Shown here piece after piece: positions 40,151-52,285 of a DNA stretch of 64,000 bases (position 1 is its first letter; each line of letters starts with the position of its first letter). The translations under genes were made by a program, and so were the position numbers. This DNA is from Pterobdella sp. o SKG-2022 (lineage: Eukaryota > Annelida > Clitellata > Hirudinida > Piscicolidae), in the NCBI GenBank assembly GCA_964035795.1, contig OZ038324.1, positions 4,947,461-5,011,460 of the forward strand, written 5' to 3'. Below the pieces are notes generated by a model. It saw only the letters and a list, made by a program, of their open reading frames with translations, was not told the DNA's origin and searched no databases.

Positions 40151-41596
40151 TGAATTCTTTCTCTCAGAATGATTATTGATTTTAATTAATGTTCAAAGGT
40201 TCCATAAAATGAAAGCATTAATCACTGTTGAAACTTCTCAAAAACTGTAGAACAAATCAATAAGGTAAACTTTACTTCTTAATTGTTTTGCGCTATTAAA
40301 CTTCGATCGTTATAGTTCTGGTTTTTGCTTATGAAGTAAAATAACCTAAAACATTTGCTCCTTGTGTTTTTTTAAATAAATATTCTAAGTTGGCTTATCA
40401 TACCTATTATTATTATCTATTATTTTTCTCGTAATTATTATTCGTTTGTATTACATTGGATATCGACTTGCTTAAAAATAAAATAACGAATAAATCTAGA
40501 GTTCTTTGAAAACTTCTCAAACGACTTTATACAATTGAATACATTCATTAGCCATTAAAGGAAAGCTTTGAGGGTTCGTGACGAACTTTGGTTAATGAGT
40601 AAAACACTTATCGACGTAGAATATCTTAAATCAAATGATTAATTCAAATGAAATACTAGTCTTCCAGACATTTCATATGTGTTTTTTCATGATCTTTAGT
40701 ATCATTTATTTACAATTTTGTAAAAGTTTCTGTTATCACCGAAGCTTTTCGAAAACATGTTACATTTAATATCTTTGTAAAATATAATTTATTTTTTGCC
40801 TCTCTTATAATTTATACGATGTTGAGTTAATTTTAAAAACTTCAATATTTTAATGAAGTCGACATTTTATTAAAATCAATAGGTACTTTGATTTATTGAA
40901 TTTAACAGCTTTTACGAACGTTAATTGACAATACTTTTGCCGTTCTAAATATTCTAAAATTAAATAAAAACTTGGACGATTCCATTAAATTATTGAAATG
41001 GGTCTCTTAATTGTTAAAGATAACAATAAATACTTTGAAAGCATATTTGTTTAATAAATAATTTATGTGCATTTTCCATGCAATTTTTTAGGCTATCCTA
41101 CTTCATCAACAGATATAAAGCACGTTTGGGGAGGTTTTGATGATTGTTCAAGGACTTACAAAATTAAATACGTTTTTAGTTTTTTAAAATATTTTGAATT
41201 CCAATTGCAAATTTTTTTTTCAGTTTTTATTGAAAAACCATTCCGATAGTTTTAACTCCATTGATTATTGAAATTCATTATTTTATATGCAAAATAAATA
41301 TTAAAACCATATGCTAACGTCTTAAGGTAAGGCTATACTTATCAAAATTACAGCTTTTTTCATAATGAATGTATTAGAAACTTCTCAAATTGTATTTTTT
41401 TTGTAAAAAGTATTAGAAAATACTCTGAATTTTCCTTGAAAAGTTAAATATTAGAATTATATTAAACATAAGTTATATTCACCATTGTAGTGAATTATTA
41501 TTAATGCTTAAAAACTTCACTCTGAAACTTAATCAAACCATTGAAACAAAAAGATCTTTGAACTTTATAATAACTTTATAGAACTTCAAAAAAAAA
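40151..41596. other. Intergenic, repeats only
   Basis: AT-rich sequence between the L2-like LINE and the intact carbonic anhydrase gene. It contains a GAAGCTTTTCGAAAACATG motif at about 40740 shared with the foldback element at 17397, and the repeat at 41311-41395. No gene was seen. Confidence 0.5.
41311..41395 (+). repeat. Dispersed repeat, copy 3 (diverged)
   Basis: It shares ATGCTAACGT, GGCTATACTTATCAAAATTAC and AATGAATGTAT with copies 1 and 2, but the 3' block has diverged. Confidence 0.6.
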
Positions 41597-44500
41597 TTAT
41601 TTCAAATTCTGGAAAGATCTGTAGACAGTTCTGCCGTTAAGGTTCTGGGTGGGTCTGCAGTTGCCAAGGGTGAGCTCGTTGTTCGATTTGACAGTCTTCA
41701 GAGCTTGCAGCTGAGAGGTTCAGCATTTCAATGATGAAAGTGTGCTTCATTTTAACATAAAATGGGATAGGAAAGAGATTCAAACGTCAATTTTATATAA
41801 AGGGTAACTATTACATGCTACAGGTATCCTAAATATCAATAAATATAACTTACAAATTCTTTAGTGATACGGATTATTGGACGGTTAATCAACCACTGGA
41901 CAGCTTCAGAACACGGGGGCGTGGTCAGACTGCCTTTGTAACAAAAGAACTCTTTAGAAAGAGTTTTGTAGAGATTGAAATTGTCATTCAGGCATTTGAT
42001 TTTTTTTGTTTCTGGTGGCGATGTATCCTACATGTTAAAATGATATTCAAAAAATTCATATAAACTTATATATGTAAATGTTATTAAAAAAGATTCTAGT
42101 GGTTCTGATCCAAGCTTTCACATTAATTTATTAAAACCATTCAAGCGTTTATAACCTAATGCTTCGGCTACAGACTTAACAGCATGCTTTATGCAGTTTT
42201 GCTGAGGCAAGCTTCTTGTCCCCTCGTCTTCCTTCAATCATGAATCATTCAGTCAAAACACAAGCATTGGTAGGTTTCAAAACTATGGCTCAATATTGGA
42301 TTAGTCTATATGGTTTTAATTGAACAACGCACATTTTATAATGGTTTCAATACTGCTTGTAAAAAGATTCACAGCTCAACAAGCTTTATTGATTACTTAT
42401 CAACATGTCAGTAGACCACTGTAAGTTTTGTTCGCTCAAGAAAAACTTTTCTTATATATAGTCGCTTTAAGTTTTTTACATGTCTACTTAAACAATTCTA
42501 ACCATCAGAAAAAAACTTAAGACTGCGAGACCGTCTTCCTTGTCTTTCGCTTCTGCTACACTGTTGTACTTCACGTTGTAGTGCACCAAGTGCAACTGAA
42601 AATATTTCATTGAGTTTAATTATTATTTCAAAGACCAGATAACCTTTAAGGAGCTCAGAAATAATCGAATTATTCTTTTAATTTAGTCTGAGTTAACCTT
42701 CGATATTTTCTGAAATCGTAGAATTTAGTTTTTTTTTATCGAGTTTATTTCTACCACTTTTTCTAACAATGGGACAAATGTCAAAATTGATCATTACTGT
42801 TAAGAAACATAAATGTTACCTCAGCATCAAACCCAAGTCCACCAATCAGATGCTCCGATCCCTGTCTCGACTCCTGACTCCAATGGAAGTGAAAACTGTC
42901 CAGGATATACCTTTCTGGTCCTTTCTTTATGGAGTTGATCGTTGAAAGGTTCGAGAAAGAAACTGAAAATTTTTTGATAAGGCTCAACATCTGATGGTCA
43001 TAGAAGTTTATAAAAGAGCTCTTTAACATTATTAGTCTTTAATGACGGCGAAGTAAAGTCTTATTCCAAGAGAGTTCTTAAAAAAGCAACCTTAAAGTTT
43101 TTAATGGATTCTTCATGGAAATCCTCACCATAATTTTTAAACATGTAAATAATCACATCACGATCAGCACACGGTTAAAGTACATTATAAATGATTTTTA
43201 TGAATTGAATGAAAAATACTTGTGACTTTATCGAAAGTTCCATGTGAAAAATAGATGATTTAAAGGAAAACTTAAAAGTTTGTTCATTTGAATTATTTCA
43301 TCTTTTTCAAATTTTTTATGTAATACTTGTCAACTTTATTTCAAAGTAATCTAGAGCTTTATCAAAAAATGTCTGCAAAAACTCCTAGACATTCACAAGG
43401 GTAAAACAAGGCTGATCCATGGCAGAGCACTAACTAGCTTGCAGATAAAAATGAAATCAATAGAAAAAAGTAGGAATGAATCGAGCAACTCTCACGAATA
43501 CCATTAAGAAAACCTCGTTTGAAATTGGAGCTCTCAAAAAAAGGAGACCCAGAAACTTTTGAAGAAGAATCATGAGGTCTTACAACCAACAAATAGCACA
43601 CAACTTGAATAAGCTGAATACAATTGCATAACACAAAAGAAAACTGCTGCTATTGATGGCCCAAAAAGGAAGAAAGAGTCTAATAAGCTAAAATGTGAAA
43701 AGGATATACTGAGGAAACTGTTTAATATGACTTTTGAAAAGCTTTGTTTAAATAAAACATATTACGCTGTTTTCATAGTGTTCTTTGATAAATATAAGTT
43801 CATGTGAGTAATTATCTAAAAAATATTAGAAAAAAAATAAAGATGTGTTTATGAGCTAATTATCGGCGCTCATAATCTTATTTATGGGTTACCTAAGCGT
43901 AGTATTGATTCGAAGACAGATTTTATTTAGTGAGTGTCAATATACCAAATTGAAAATTTTTTTTTCATCAAATTTATCGAGCAGGCGTTATAACACTCTA
44001 TAATTGATTTTCAAAGAAAGACTATTTAATTTTTTCTTATTCTAAATAAAACTGCTTATGATCTCACCGGAATGACCATTGTTGGAGACAAGGGGTTGCA
44101 GGTTTGAGGGTTGTGGCTTGCTCACCTCTATGGCACACGAGGCTTCAAAAACAGTGTCTCTCTCAATAATGTCTATGGGGGACTGATGACTGCTTCCACA
44201 CTCGGTATATGATTCAGCCCATTTGGAAGAACCTGTAGTGATTAAAAATGTCTTATTTTAGCTTTGAAATTTTATGCGAAAACTGAAAAATAATCGTTTA
44301 TTATTTTAAACTGAAGTCATTGCCAATTTCATTAAAATTCGAAGCTTTTTTCGATATATTCACTTTAATTTTGTAGACACTTAGTAATATTGAAATAAAA
44401 ACACAGAAAGTCTAGCTGAAAATCGGTTTTTCATAATCCAACTAAAACTGTATAAATAACAATTAAAATAAATAAAATATTATAAATGTAATGTGCTGCG

Positions 44501-45090
44501 GTATTTATAAAGCGCTTTTCTTTATAAATCAAAGTGCTTGCTACAAATTTAATGTAGCGAAAACACACTGTGGAACAGGTGCTAATTGCTGGCCCACGCC
44601 GGATCGAACCCGGTAACTTTAGATAATTAGTCTAATGCTCTACCAACTGGGCTATATGGACTACCAAAAAAAGTCAATATTGAACAAGAATGTAAACGTT
44701 CTCCAACTCTAAACTCTAAGAGTGGCAATAAGATTCTACAATTGGAAGTCATTTGTATACTAGTAATCAAAACCTCTCAATTAAATATCATTAAAAATCT
44801 GTTTTGAAGGTTTTCGTTTCATTAAGAAGATTGGCATATTATTAAAATTGTATACTAAACAAGCAAGCTTACCATATGAAGAGCTCTTATCGTAATTCCA
44901 TCCTTCTGTGATGAGGTCATTAAAACTCATTGAAATCCTTCAACTATTTCAATTATAACTAAGTTTTCACTTGAAAGTTAAAATATTCGCTATAAAAACT
45001 TTATCATTTTGAAAATAATATTGCACCATGTCCACTCGCAGAAGAGGTGCCCACAATGAGACACACCAGTAACAACATTGTTGATGGCAT
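41597..45090 (-). CDS. Secreted alpha-carbonic anhydrase (copy B, intact)
   Basis: Catalyses CO2 hydration outside the cell. Exons are about 45090-45025 (signal peptide MLLLVCLIVGTSSASG; its splice partner is uncertain), about 44930-44873 (NDLITEGWNYDKSSSY), 44232-44068, 42962-42820, 42595-42503, 42231-42156, 42011-41854 and 41710-41597. From 44232 onward all joins keep frame. Active-site marks are CGSSHQSPIDII, NNGHS (the proton-shuttle His64 equivalent), SFHFHWSQESRQGSEHL (zinc His94 and His96, Glu106 equivalents), LHLVHYN (His119) and YKGSLTTPPCSEAVQW (Thr199 region). The end is NCRPTQNLNGRTVYRSF. All zinc ligands are present, so it should be active. No GPI signal or membrane helix was seen. 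It is a duplicate of copy A. Confidence 0.9.
43200..44060. other. Intron of carbonic anhydrase copy B, no gene seen
   Basis: Part of the long intron between exons 44232-44068 and 42962-42820. It is AT-rich. A short minus-strand frame at 43434-43634 has no family match I recognise. Confidence 0.5.
44487..44664 (-). mobile_element. tRNA-derived SINE in carbonic anhydrase intron
   Basis: On the minus strand it carries the tRNA-like head (GTCCATATAGCCCAGTTGG), a B box CCGGGTTCGATCC, GCACCTGTTCCACAGTGTG and the AAGCGCTTTATAAATA tail. Confidence 0.88.
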
Positions 45091-46441
45091 CTGTGGGGAA
45101 GGTTGTTGTCATTTGAAAACATTACAAATTATTTATTCGAAACCTTGAATTTATCGTATTTATTTAAACTTTTCTTTTGTTCAAAATGTAATACTTGAGT
45201 TTTACATGAAGAACAGTTTGCAGAGTAGATTTGCTGCAGAGGGGTCTAAAATGTGTCCTATTTCGTGAGTGTAGTCATGTTTAGACAAGTTTTAAAAAGT
45301 TTCAGAGAAAATCGCAAAAAATTTTAATATGAAGCATCAAGATGCAAACAATAAAATATTTTTAGACTTGCTCCTTAGAACTGTTCATAAACTTGAATGA
45401 GGCATAAGTGGCTGTACCAGCAAGATTTTTAAGTGAATTGTCACAGCCTACTACCCTATTTTTAACACTATTCTAGTTAGAAACCTAAGCACTAAAAAAG
45501 AAATAAGGAAGTGGAAAAGTGAATAAAAAAGTTTCAAGAAAAATGCTAGAATTGTTATGAATGGTTGCTCCACCTATCGAGCTCTGTGGTCAAGGAAGAC
45601 TCGAAAGATTACATGAATTATTATTATTATTGTGAATGAATTACAAAAAAAAGTCAAACATACTCAAGCAAGTGCAGTTTCCCAACTTGGAATACTTGAA
45701 ACTATTTGAGCTTTTCACAACAGAGCTTCAAACACCAACTGAATACCAGTTAACTACAATTATATAGCTTTCAACAACCATTTATAAGTACAGCCAGTCA
45801 ACCTGTCAATTTAACGCCTAGAAGACTGCTAGTCTATGAAAAAATAATGAAAGTCAAATATTTATTTTATATAGATAAATCGATTTAATGTTTTGAAAAT
45901 GTCAATAAACGTTTAAATAGTTAATTTTAACGTTTATAACATCACTAATTTCAGATGAGTTTTCACAAAAGTAAAGATTTTAGCATTATTTTGTTATTTA
46001 GCCTATTTTACTTCGCAACAAGTGTAGTATTTATTCAAAAGTGCTAAGGTTTATGTTATACAAGATTTAATCACACAAAGAAACAAAAGATATAGGGTTT
46101 ATCTATAGAAACCATAGAAAAACATATCGATTTTCCTTGAAGCAATTTGCAAACTTATACAATGATAAAAACCCACTAAGATTTGTTTTTAGCATGCCAT
46201 GATATTTCAAAAACCAAAATATAACAGAATACACTCAAAAGGTCGCTAGCATCTTTATGATTAATATGAAGTGGTTTTCAAGGGTACCGCTGAAGATATG
46301 TTTGCAACAGATGACTGGTGTATTGAAAGTTGAAAGAATCTCAAAACTGAAATGATTTACTTATAAGTCTTCTTGTCATCGGTTTTTACGAAAGCCATGT
46401 ACTGAATTTCTTAAAATACTTAGAAGATGAAGTACAATAGC
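45091..46441. other. Intergenic, no gene seen
   Basis: AT-rich sequence upstream of carbonic anhydrase copy B, including its presumed promoter. No exon was recognised on either strand. Confidence 0.5.
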
Positions 46442-46442
46442 C

Positions 46443-46599
46443 TGAATCTAAAAGTAAAGACAACAAACACAAGGTATTTATTAAACGACATGAAGCCTTT
46501 CTTGATAATGATCACTTGATAATGTAAGCTAGCCTTACGAAAAGTTTTGTGTTATTTAATAAATACTTTGTGTTTGTTGTCCTTACTTTTGAATACTTC
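46443..46599. mobile_element. Foldback (MITE-like) element with about 45-bp inverted arms
   Basis: Left arm 46443-46486 and right arm 46551-46599 are reverse complements with few mismatches. Both contain GACAACAAACACAA followed by GTATTTATTAAA on one strand or its complement. The roughly 65-bp loop includes two copies of TTGATAATG. Confidence 0.75.
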
Positions 46600-46945
46600 A
46601 AAATTTTTCAAAATCTTTCAAGTGAATCAATAATAGAAATTTTTTGCAACTCATTGGCTTTTCTTGGTATTATTAATTTCAATTCTTATGAGATTTCGAT
46701 TAATTTTGTATTAAATAAAAAAAAAGATTCGAAAGTGAGTTTAGAAAAGAGTGCAAAGAAATAATATGAAATGCTGAGCTAGAAGATGATCTATGGTATA
46801 CAAAATTGAAGAACAGTTTGGCGACTGAAATAGCTTGATAATAATATTTAAAACCATTAATTGAAAAAAATTATTATCACTTCATTGAGGTTATTTTATA
46901 ATTTCGAAGCAAATCTCAACTATAAATTACCCGCTATATAAATTC

Positions 46946-47039
46946 TATGTAATGTAATGTGGTGTTTATGAAGCGCTTTTTATTGTAGATCAAAACGCTT
47001 GCTCCAAATTTAATACAGCGAAAAAACTAGAAAACAGGG
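46946..47039 (-). mobile_element. SINE tail fragment
   Basis: Only the 3' half of the SINE family is present: GAAGCGCTTTTTATTG, AGATCAAAACGCTTGC and AAATTTAATACAGCG. The tRNA head is absent. Confidence 0.75.
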
Positions 47040-49146
47040 TCTAATTTAGTGATATTGTTATCAATTTTGTCCATCAACAAATATCAAATGTTATGAAAAG
47101 TTTGAAACTTATATGAGATATTTAAAATAGTTATTATCAATAAGATTTATTATATTTTTAGCAATTATAATTACTAACGTTTTATCGACATCAAAAGTGT
47201 TTTTATTCCAATATTTCAAAAACATCGCAAAATTTCAAGAATTGCCATAGGTCGATCAAACAATAAACTTTCAGTTTTCAAATAAATAATAACTGTAAAA
47301 AATGATCAAAATTAGCGATAAGTCCCAGCTTCTACGGTTATTTTTCATCAGCTTTTCAATAATTTTTTCATTATTACGATGTTTTATCAATTTTAAACAT
47401 TTTTATAGCTTAAAAATTTCACAGTACTCCGTTTTTATCAACTATTCTTGCTCATCTCCTTGTACATGACAGACGTCATTTAGTTAATAAATTTTCTAAT
47501 TCTTTATAAAAAGAATATTCCTTGAAAGTCTTATGGCAAGCGTTCAAAAACATAAAGTCTTCAAAACATATTAAAAACTTAATTCATTTGTTCAAAAACT
47601 GTCCCTAAACAATTTTGACTGGTCTTTTAGTTTGACGCCGAAAATCTGTATTTATATGTTCACTTCACAATAGCTTGTAATGAGGATCAATAAAAATAAC
47701 ATGTGTTTTACATTGTTACTTCGTTGTAAATGTTTGTTACACAAATTCATATGTATGTAAGCACATGATTTTGTTGTGTTAACTTCATTATAATTTCTAT
47801 ATAAAGCTTTTCAAGAAAATTTATTCTAACGTGGTGCGGCTTGATTTCAATGTGCGAAAAACCAACTAGAAAAGAAAACTACAAGAAATAGAAAGAAACA
47901 ATATAAAAATATAATATAAACAAATGCGATGAATGTCAGAAACAAATACAAGAAATCAATGTAGCTCATTCATACCAGGAGCAAATAAGTTAATCTTTTT
48001 CGAAAGCTTCGTACAAACTGTGGGTCTGAAGTAAAGAGCCAAGCACCATTTAACTACGAAATCATTTGAAAGACTGAAGAAACCCGTTAGAACATTACGC
48101 ATTATTATAAACATAGTCGAATCATACAGTGGTACAATGGTTAGATGCATGGCTGGGAGGCCCTCATAGCGTGGTCGGCATGGAAAGATGAAAAAATCAA
48201 AAAACCGGAAAGAAGGTCTATTTTTTGATACTACTAAACGTTTTTATATTTTTGATTAGATAGTTATTTCAGGTATCCGTTGCAATATATGGTCGTGAAA
48301 TCTGCATTACACAACCAGAAGCTGCTTGAAACTTGATGTTCGAAGCTGCTCAAAGATGCCAAACTTAAAAAAAAGGGAACCTTACGATTGGATGTAAATA
48401 AAAAAATGGGTTCTTCTAATATGCTCGTTGGTTCGTAAGTCGAAGATTACCACATTTAAATGTGCAAACGATGGTGGACTGAGAAGGAACATTTTCATCA
48501 TCATCTTATTATAGTTAACGTCTTTTCTTTTTTTAAAGGTTTACTGACTTCTTTTCCCGACCTAACCTTTGTTCTTTATTGATCCCTTTGGTAGAAGTTT
48601 TCAAAACCTAACCCAAGCCTATAACAAATATTTTCCATTATACTTTGTTAAGCTAACCTTAGTCTCCCTCTTCCTCTACTACTTTCAACCTCAAACCTAC
48701 ACCTGCTTAACAGTCACCTTTCCTTACAGCAATCTCAAACTCCATTGTCTCATAAATTGAATATTATTTAGCCTCAATTTAACCATCAACTTTTTTTTAT
48801 TTACAACACACAATTCGAAGCATCCGTTTTTCTGCTCTTCTTAAAATACACTGTTTAATGGATCTTGCCACCCAAGCTTTTGAGACATGTCATGACAGGC
48901 CTCACGCATGATTTATAAAAAGAAACAATTGATAAATAATTTATTTGTCGACTTGAAACCATGATGTGAACTTATGATTGACTGAGAGATAAAAATGTCT
49001 GTACAATAAACATTTGCTCGATGATAGTCAATAACTATTAAATAATTCATGTAAACACTCAAAAACATCGGCAACCATCGATCAAAAAAAAAAACAAAAA
49101 TCAGTTCAAAATACATATAAAACACCACCGATTGCTACACAAACGC
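47040..49146. other. Intergenic, no gene seen
   Basis: About 2.1 kb of AT-rich sequence upstream of the carbonic anhydrase locus and downstream of GTF2A1. No exon was recognised. A weak tRNA-like stretch at about 48126-48180 is treated as unsupported. Confidence 0.5.
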
Positions 49147-51548
49147 TCAAAACTCAGCGTCGCCTGTGGCCTTCTGGAAGACATAATCCCTGCCACAGAT
49201 GTTCATAATGCCATCTTTCAAGTGGAACTTCCATCGGGTCTTGCTCCGGTTCACCTGGTGGTAAAGTGGATATACATTATAGTTGATTATTTATCTAGTA
49301 GTCATGTGAATTTAAATTATAGTGGGTTAAAACTCCTTTGATAGTTATAGAACATTGTAGTCTAATATATTACCCGGTAGTTATATATTATATTCTAATA
49401 TATCTTCTGGTGGTTATATTACATTGTATTAAACTACATTATTGTGAGTTGTTAGCCTCAGAAATGTGAATCACAAAATCAGTCTTATGTATTAAGAGGC
49501 TGTAATATAACATTAAAATGGAAGAAACCATTTTAAAGTGGGACAAAAGTATGTAGCTTATGATGGAAGACAGATGCAGGATGGAATGAGGCAAAAAGGT
49601 TGAATAGGTGCAGAGAAGCTTAGATAGTCTATAAAAATGAAGAATACCAAAAAAAATGAAAAAAAAAAAATTCACACAACAGCCCACCTTGTCAAACTGA
49701 CAGACAACCACGTTATCAGTTTCAAAATGATCATGGGATTCGGAGTCACTCTGCTCATCATCATCGCTGTTCAAGGGCTCCTGAGGTTTTGGTTGTTGAT
49801 AAGATGGTGTTATCTTTGAATGTTGTTTTAATATGGCGCATTATAAAATAGTATAAGTTGAATTATAAAAAACAAATAAAACAAAACACACAACATACAA
49901 ACTCACATCCTCAACTTCAGCCTGGTGACTTGGCACCTCTTCATCTTCATCCTCCTCCTCAAACTTGCCTCTCTTGGCATTCCTCTTTGCCCCATCATCC
50001 TCATCTTCATCAGATGAACTATCTACAAGACCATCCAATTGCACAATGTTCTGGCATTAGTTACATTTTGAATTCATTTTTTTATCCATGATAATAAAGA
50101 AAATTTTTAAACAAGTTTTAACATAAAATTGAAAAACCAATAAAGGATTTGAAAACTGCAATTAAAATCTAAAAAAAGGTAGAAAAATAAGCTACTGACA
50201 GTGACTGCATTGTCAAGAGTGGTTCCATTTTGAGGAGTGGCCGAGGTGGCGAGAGGTTGGTTGCTCAGGCCGAATACAATGCCTTGTTGAGAAGTTACAA
50301 AGTTGTTTTGCAGGGCAGACTGTATCAGGATTGGCCTGTTGTTTCCAGTCTGTTGTACTGTGTTTTATTGGTTATGTAGATGTTGTTTTGATGTTATATG
50401 AAGTTTTATGGCTGCACCAGGAAAGAACTTAATAATAAATAAAATATATAAAAACTGAAATTAAGAAGTAAAAAATAAGAAATTAATAATGATTATACAC
50501 ACCCAAGCAGTTAACGTTGTTGAAATGTTGAAGGAGGATGGGTGAGATTGTTTGAGCATCAGTCTGATATTGTATTACATCAATATCATGTTAGGTTATT
50601 AAAGATGTTTTGCATTACATTAATATGGGTGCTATATAAATGTTTTGCCCTTATAAAGTAAGCTATAAAAGATTGTAATGAAACGAATCTTGCTACCCTA
50701 ATTAACGGTATAAAATATGACTTGAATTCATGTTATCTATTTTGTTTCTCATTAAAAATGGAAAAATTTAATTGACCCAAAATTTATCGAATTATTTTTG
50801 TGAATTTTAAATAGATGGCTAACCAATTGAGAAGTGCCAAGATTCAGAACTGAACCTGCAATCCAGTTATGATAGATAATGAAAAAAAAATTATTCTTTC
50901 TTAATCAAAACATTGTAACTATTTATATAAAGAATATTGTGGATGTAGCAAATAGTAATGTGGATATTAGAACCTTGTAATGTGGTGAGTTGTTGGAGAG
51001 TGGTGTTGTTTTGAGTTGTGGTTTGACTATTTTTATCATTTGCCAAAGATACTGAGTTTATCAGTAATTGTTGCTGTTGATATTGCTGTTGTTGTAAGTG
51101 TTGCTGCTGCTGTAGTTGTTGTTGCTGCTGTAGTTGTTGTTGAAGTTGCGCATTTTGTGAATATATTTTGGTTTGGTGGTGTGAGTGGGCTGGTGGAGGA
51201 ACTAATCGTGATGGACTACTTCCTCCCAAATCAAAAGCTTTTGTCATCCTTAGTTTATTTTCCCACATCTAACAATATTGAAAATTTTAATAAAATAAAT
51301 ACCAGAAATTTGATGTTAATCAAGAAAAAATTTAATCGTAATAGAAAAGCACCTGTTTAAGCTCTAAAAGTACGTGTTCATCTACTCCCTCATCGATAAA
51401 TGCCTCTTTTACCCCTTCAATCACATCGGATACCACACTTCTATACACCTCCGACTATACATTAACAAAAGACGTATTTTTTTATTTCGTAAAATTTCCA
51501 AATAAAAAATTGAAATTTGAAGCTTACCACACTCTTAACTTGTGACAT
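49147..51548 (-). CDS. GTF2A1: Transcription initiation factor IIA large (alpha/beta) subunit
   Basis: TFIIA stabilises TBP on the TATA box. Seven exons join in a consistent frame, giving about 317 residues: 51548-51528, 51454-51353, 51268-50974, 50357-50200, 50050-49907, 49813-49688 and 49254-49147. The N-terminal helical bundle is VYRSVVSDVIEGVKEAFIDE and GVDEHVLLELKQMWENKL. A Gln-rich spacer follows, then an acidic stretch (DGLVDSSSDEDEDDGAK). The C-terminal barrel is DNVVVCQFDKVNRSKTRWKF and HLKDGIMNICGRDYVFQKAT, ending GDAEF where vertebrates end GDAEW. It is shorter than the vertebrate protein mainly in the spacer. A possible extra small exon near 50510-50570 breaks frame and was left out. 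Confidence 0.93.
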
Positions 51549-52285
51549 AGTAATAATTGTTGAAAATAATGGCTAATTTTTGGAATATTTGACGACTTAA
51601 ATCGACAAAAAATTCGAATATTTCTAAGAGATTTCCACTTATATATAGATCTGTTCGAGGTTTACAGGGTCCTATATTTGCAGTGATGTACGAATACATT
51701 TCTCTGCTATTTTATGTAAAAAAATCTGTCTTATTGAAAGTTTTGGATTTTAAATCTTTTTAATTTTCGAAATGTTTTATTTCTAAACTTAATAAAATTA
51801 AAATATTTTAATTTTTTTTAAAAGTTGAAAATTCATGATAAATTTGAACGATTAAAAATCGTTATAATTCTTGGGTGAAAGTTCACAAAATTTAAATTTT
51901 GTTAGCCAATTCTTTAATATTATTCGTTCAAACATTCAAAAAACTTTTAATAAATTTATTCTGACTTCTAAATGTTGAAAAAAATTTTGATTTTAAGATA
52001 TTTAATAACCGTATATTGGCTGAAACTTGTAAGTAATCAAAAAATAAATTAATCTCTTAGATGATAGATTAGACTTCATGAAAAAATGAATGAAATGTGC
52101 ATTATAACTTGAGCTTCGATAATGTTTGAGACATGAGAAAATGCTCGTTAATCTCATTGGTTCGTAATGTTTCATACCACAACAAATCAAGTGATTGAAA
52201 ACCAGTTGTTTTGTGAATATTGCGAAAAGTTATTTGAATTATAGAAAAATAAGTGAAAATTGTCAACAAATAGCATGGAATAAAA
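51549..52285. other. Intergenic, no gene seen
   Basis: AT-rich spacer between the GTF2A1 start and the GRAMD1 stop, both on the minus strand. It contains the GTF2A1 promoter and the GRAMD1 3' UTR. Confidence 0.5.

Noticed and set aside
48126..48180. tRNA-like stretch (TGGTACAATGGTTAGATGC)
   Set aside because: It resembles an A box only; no matching acceptor or T arms could be drawn.
50505..50575. Possible extra GTF2A1 exon (minus)
   Set aside because: Its phase breaks the join, while exon 51268-50974 joins 50357-50200 directly in frame.
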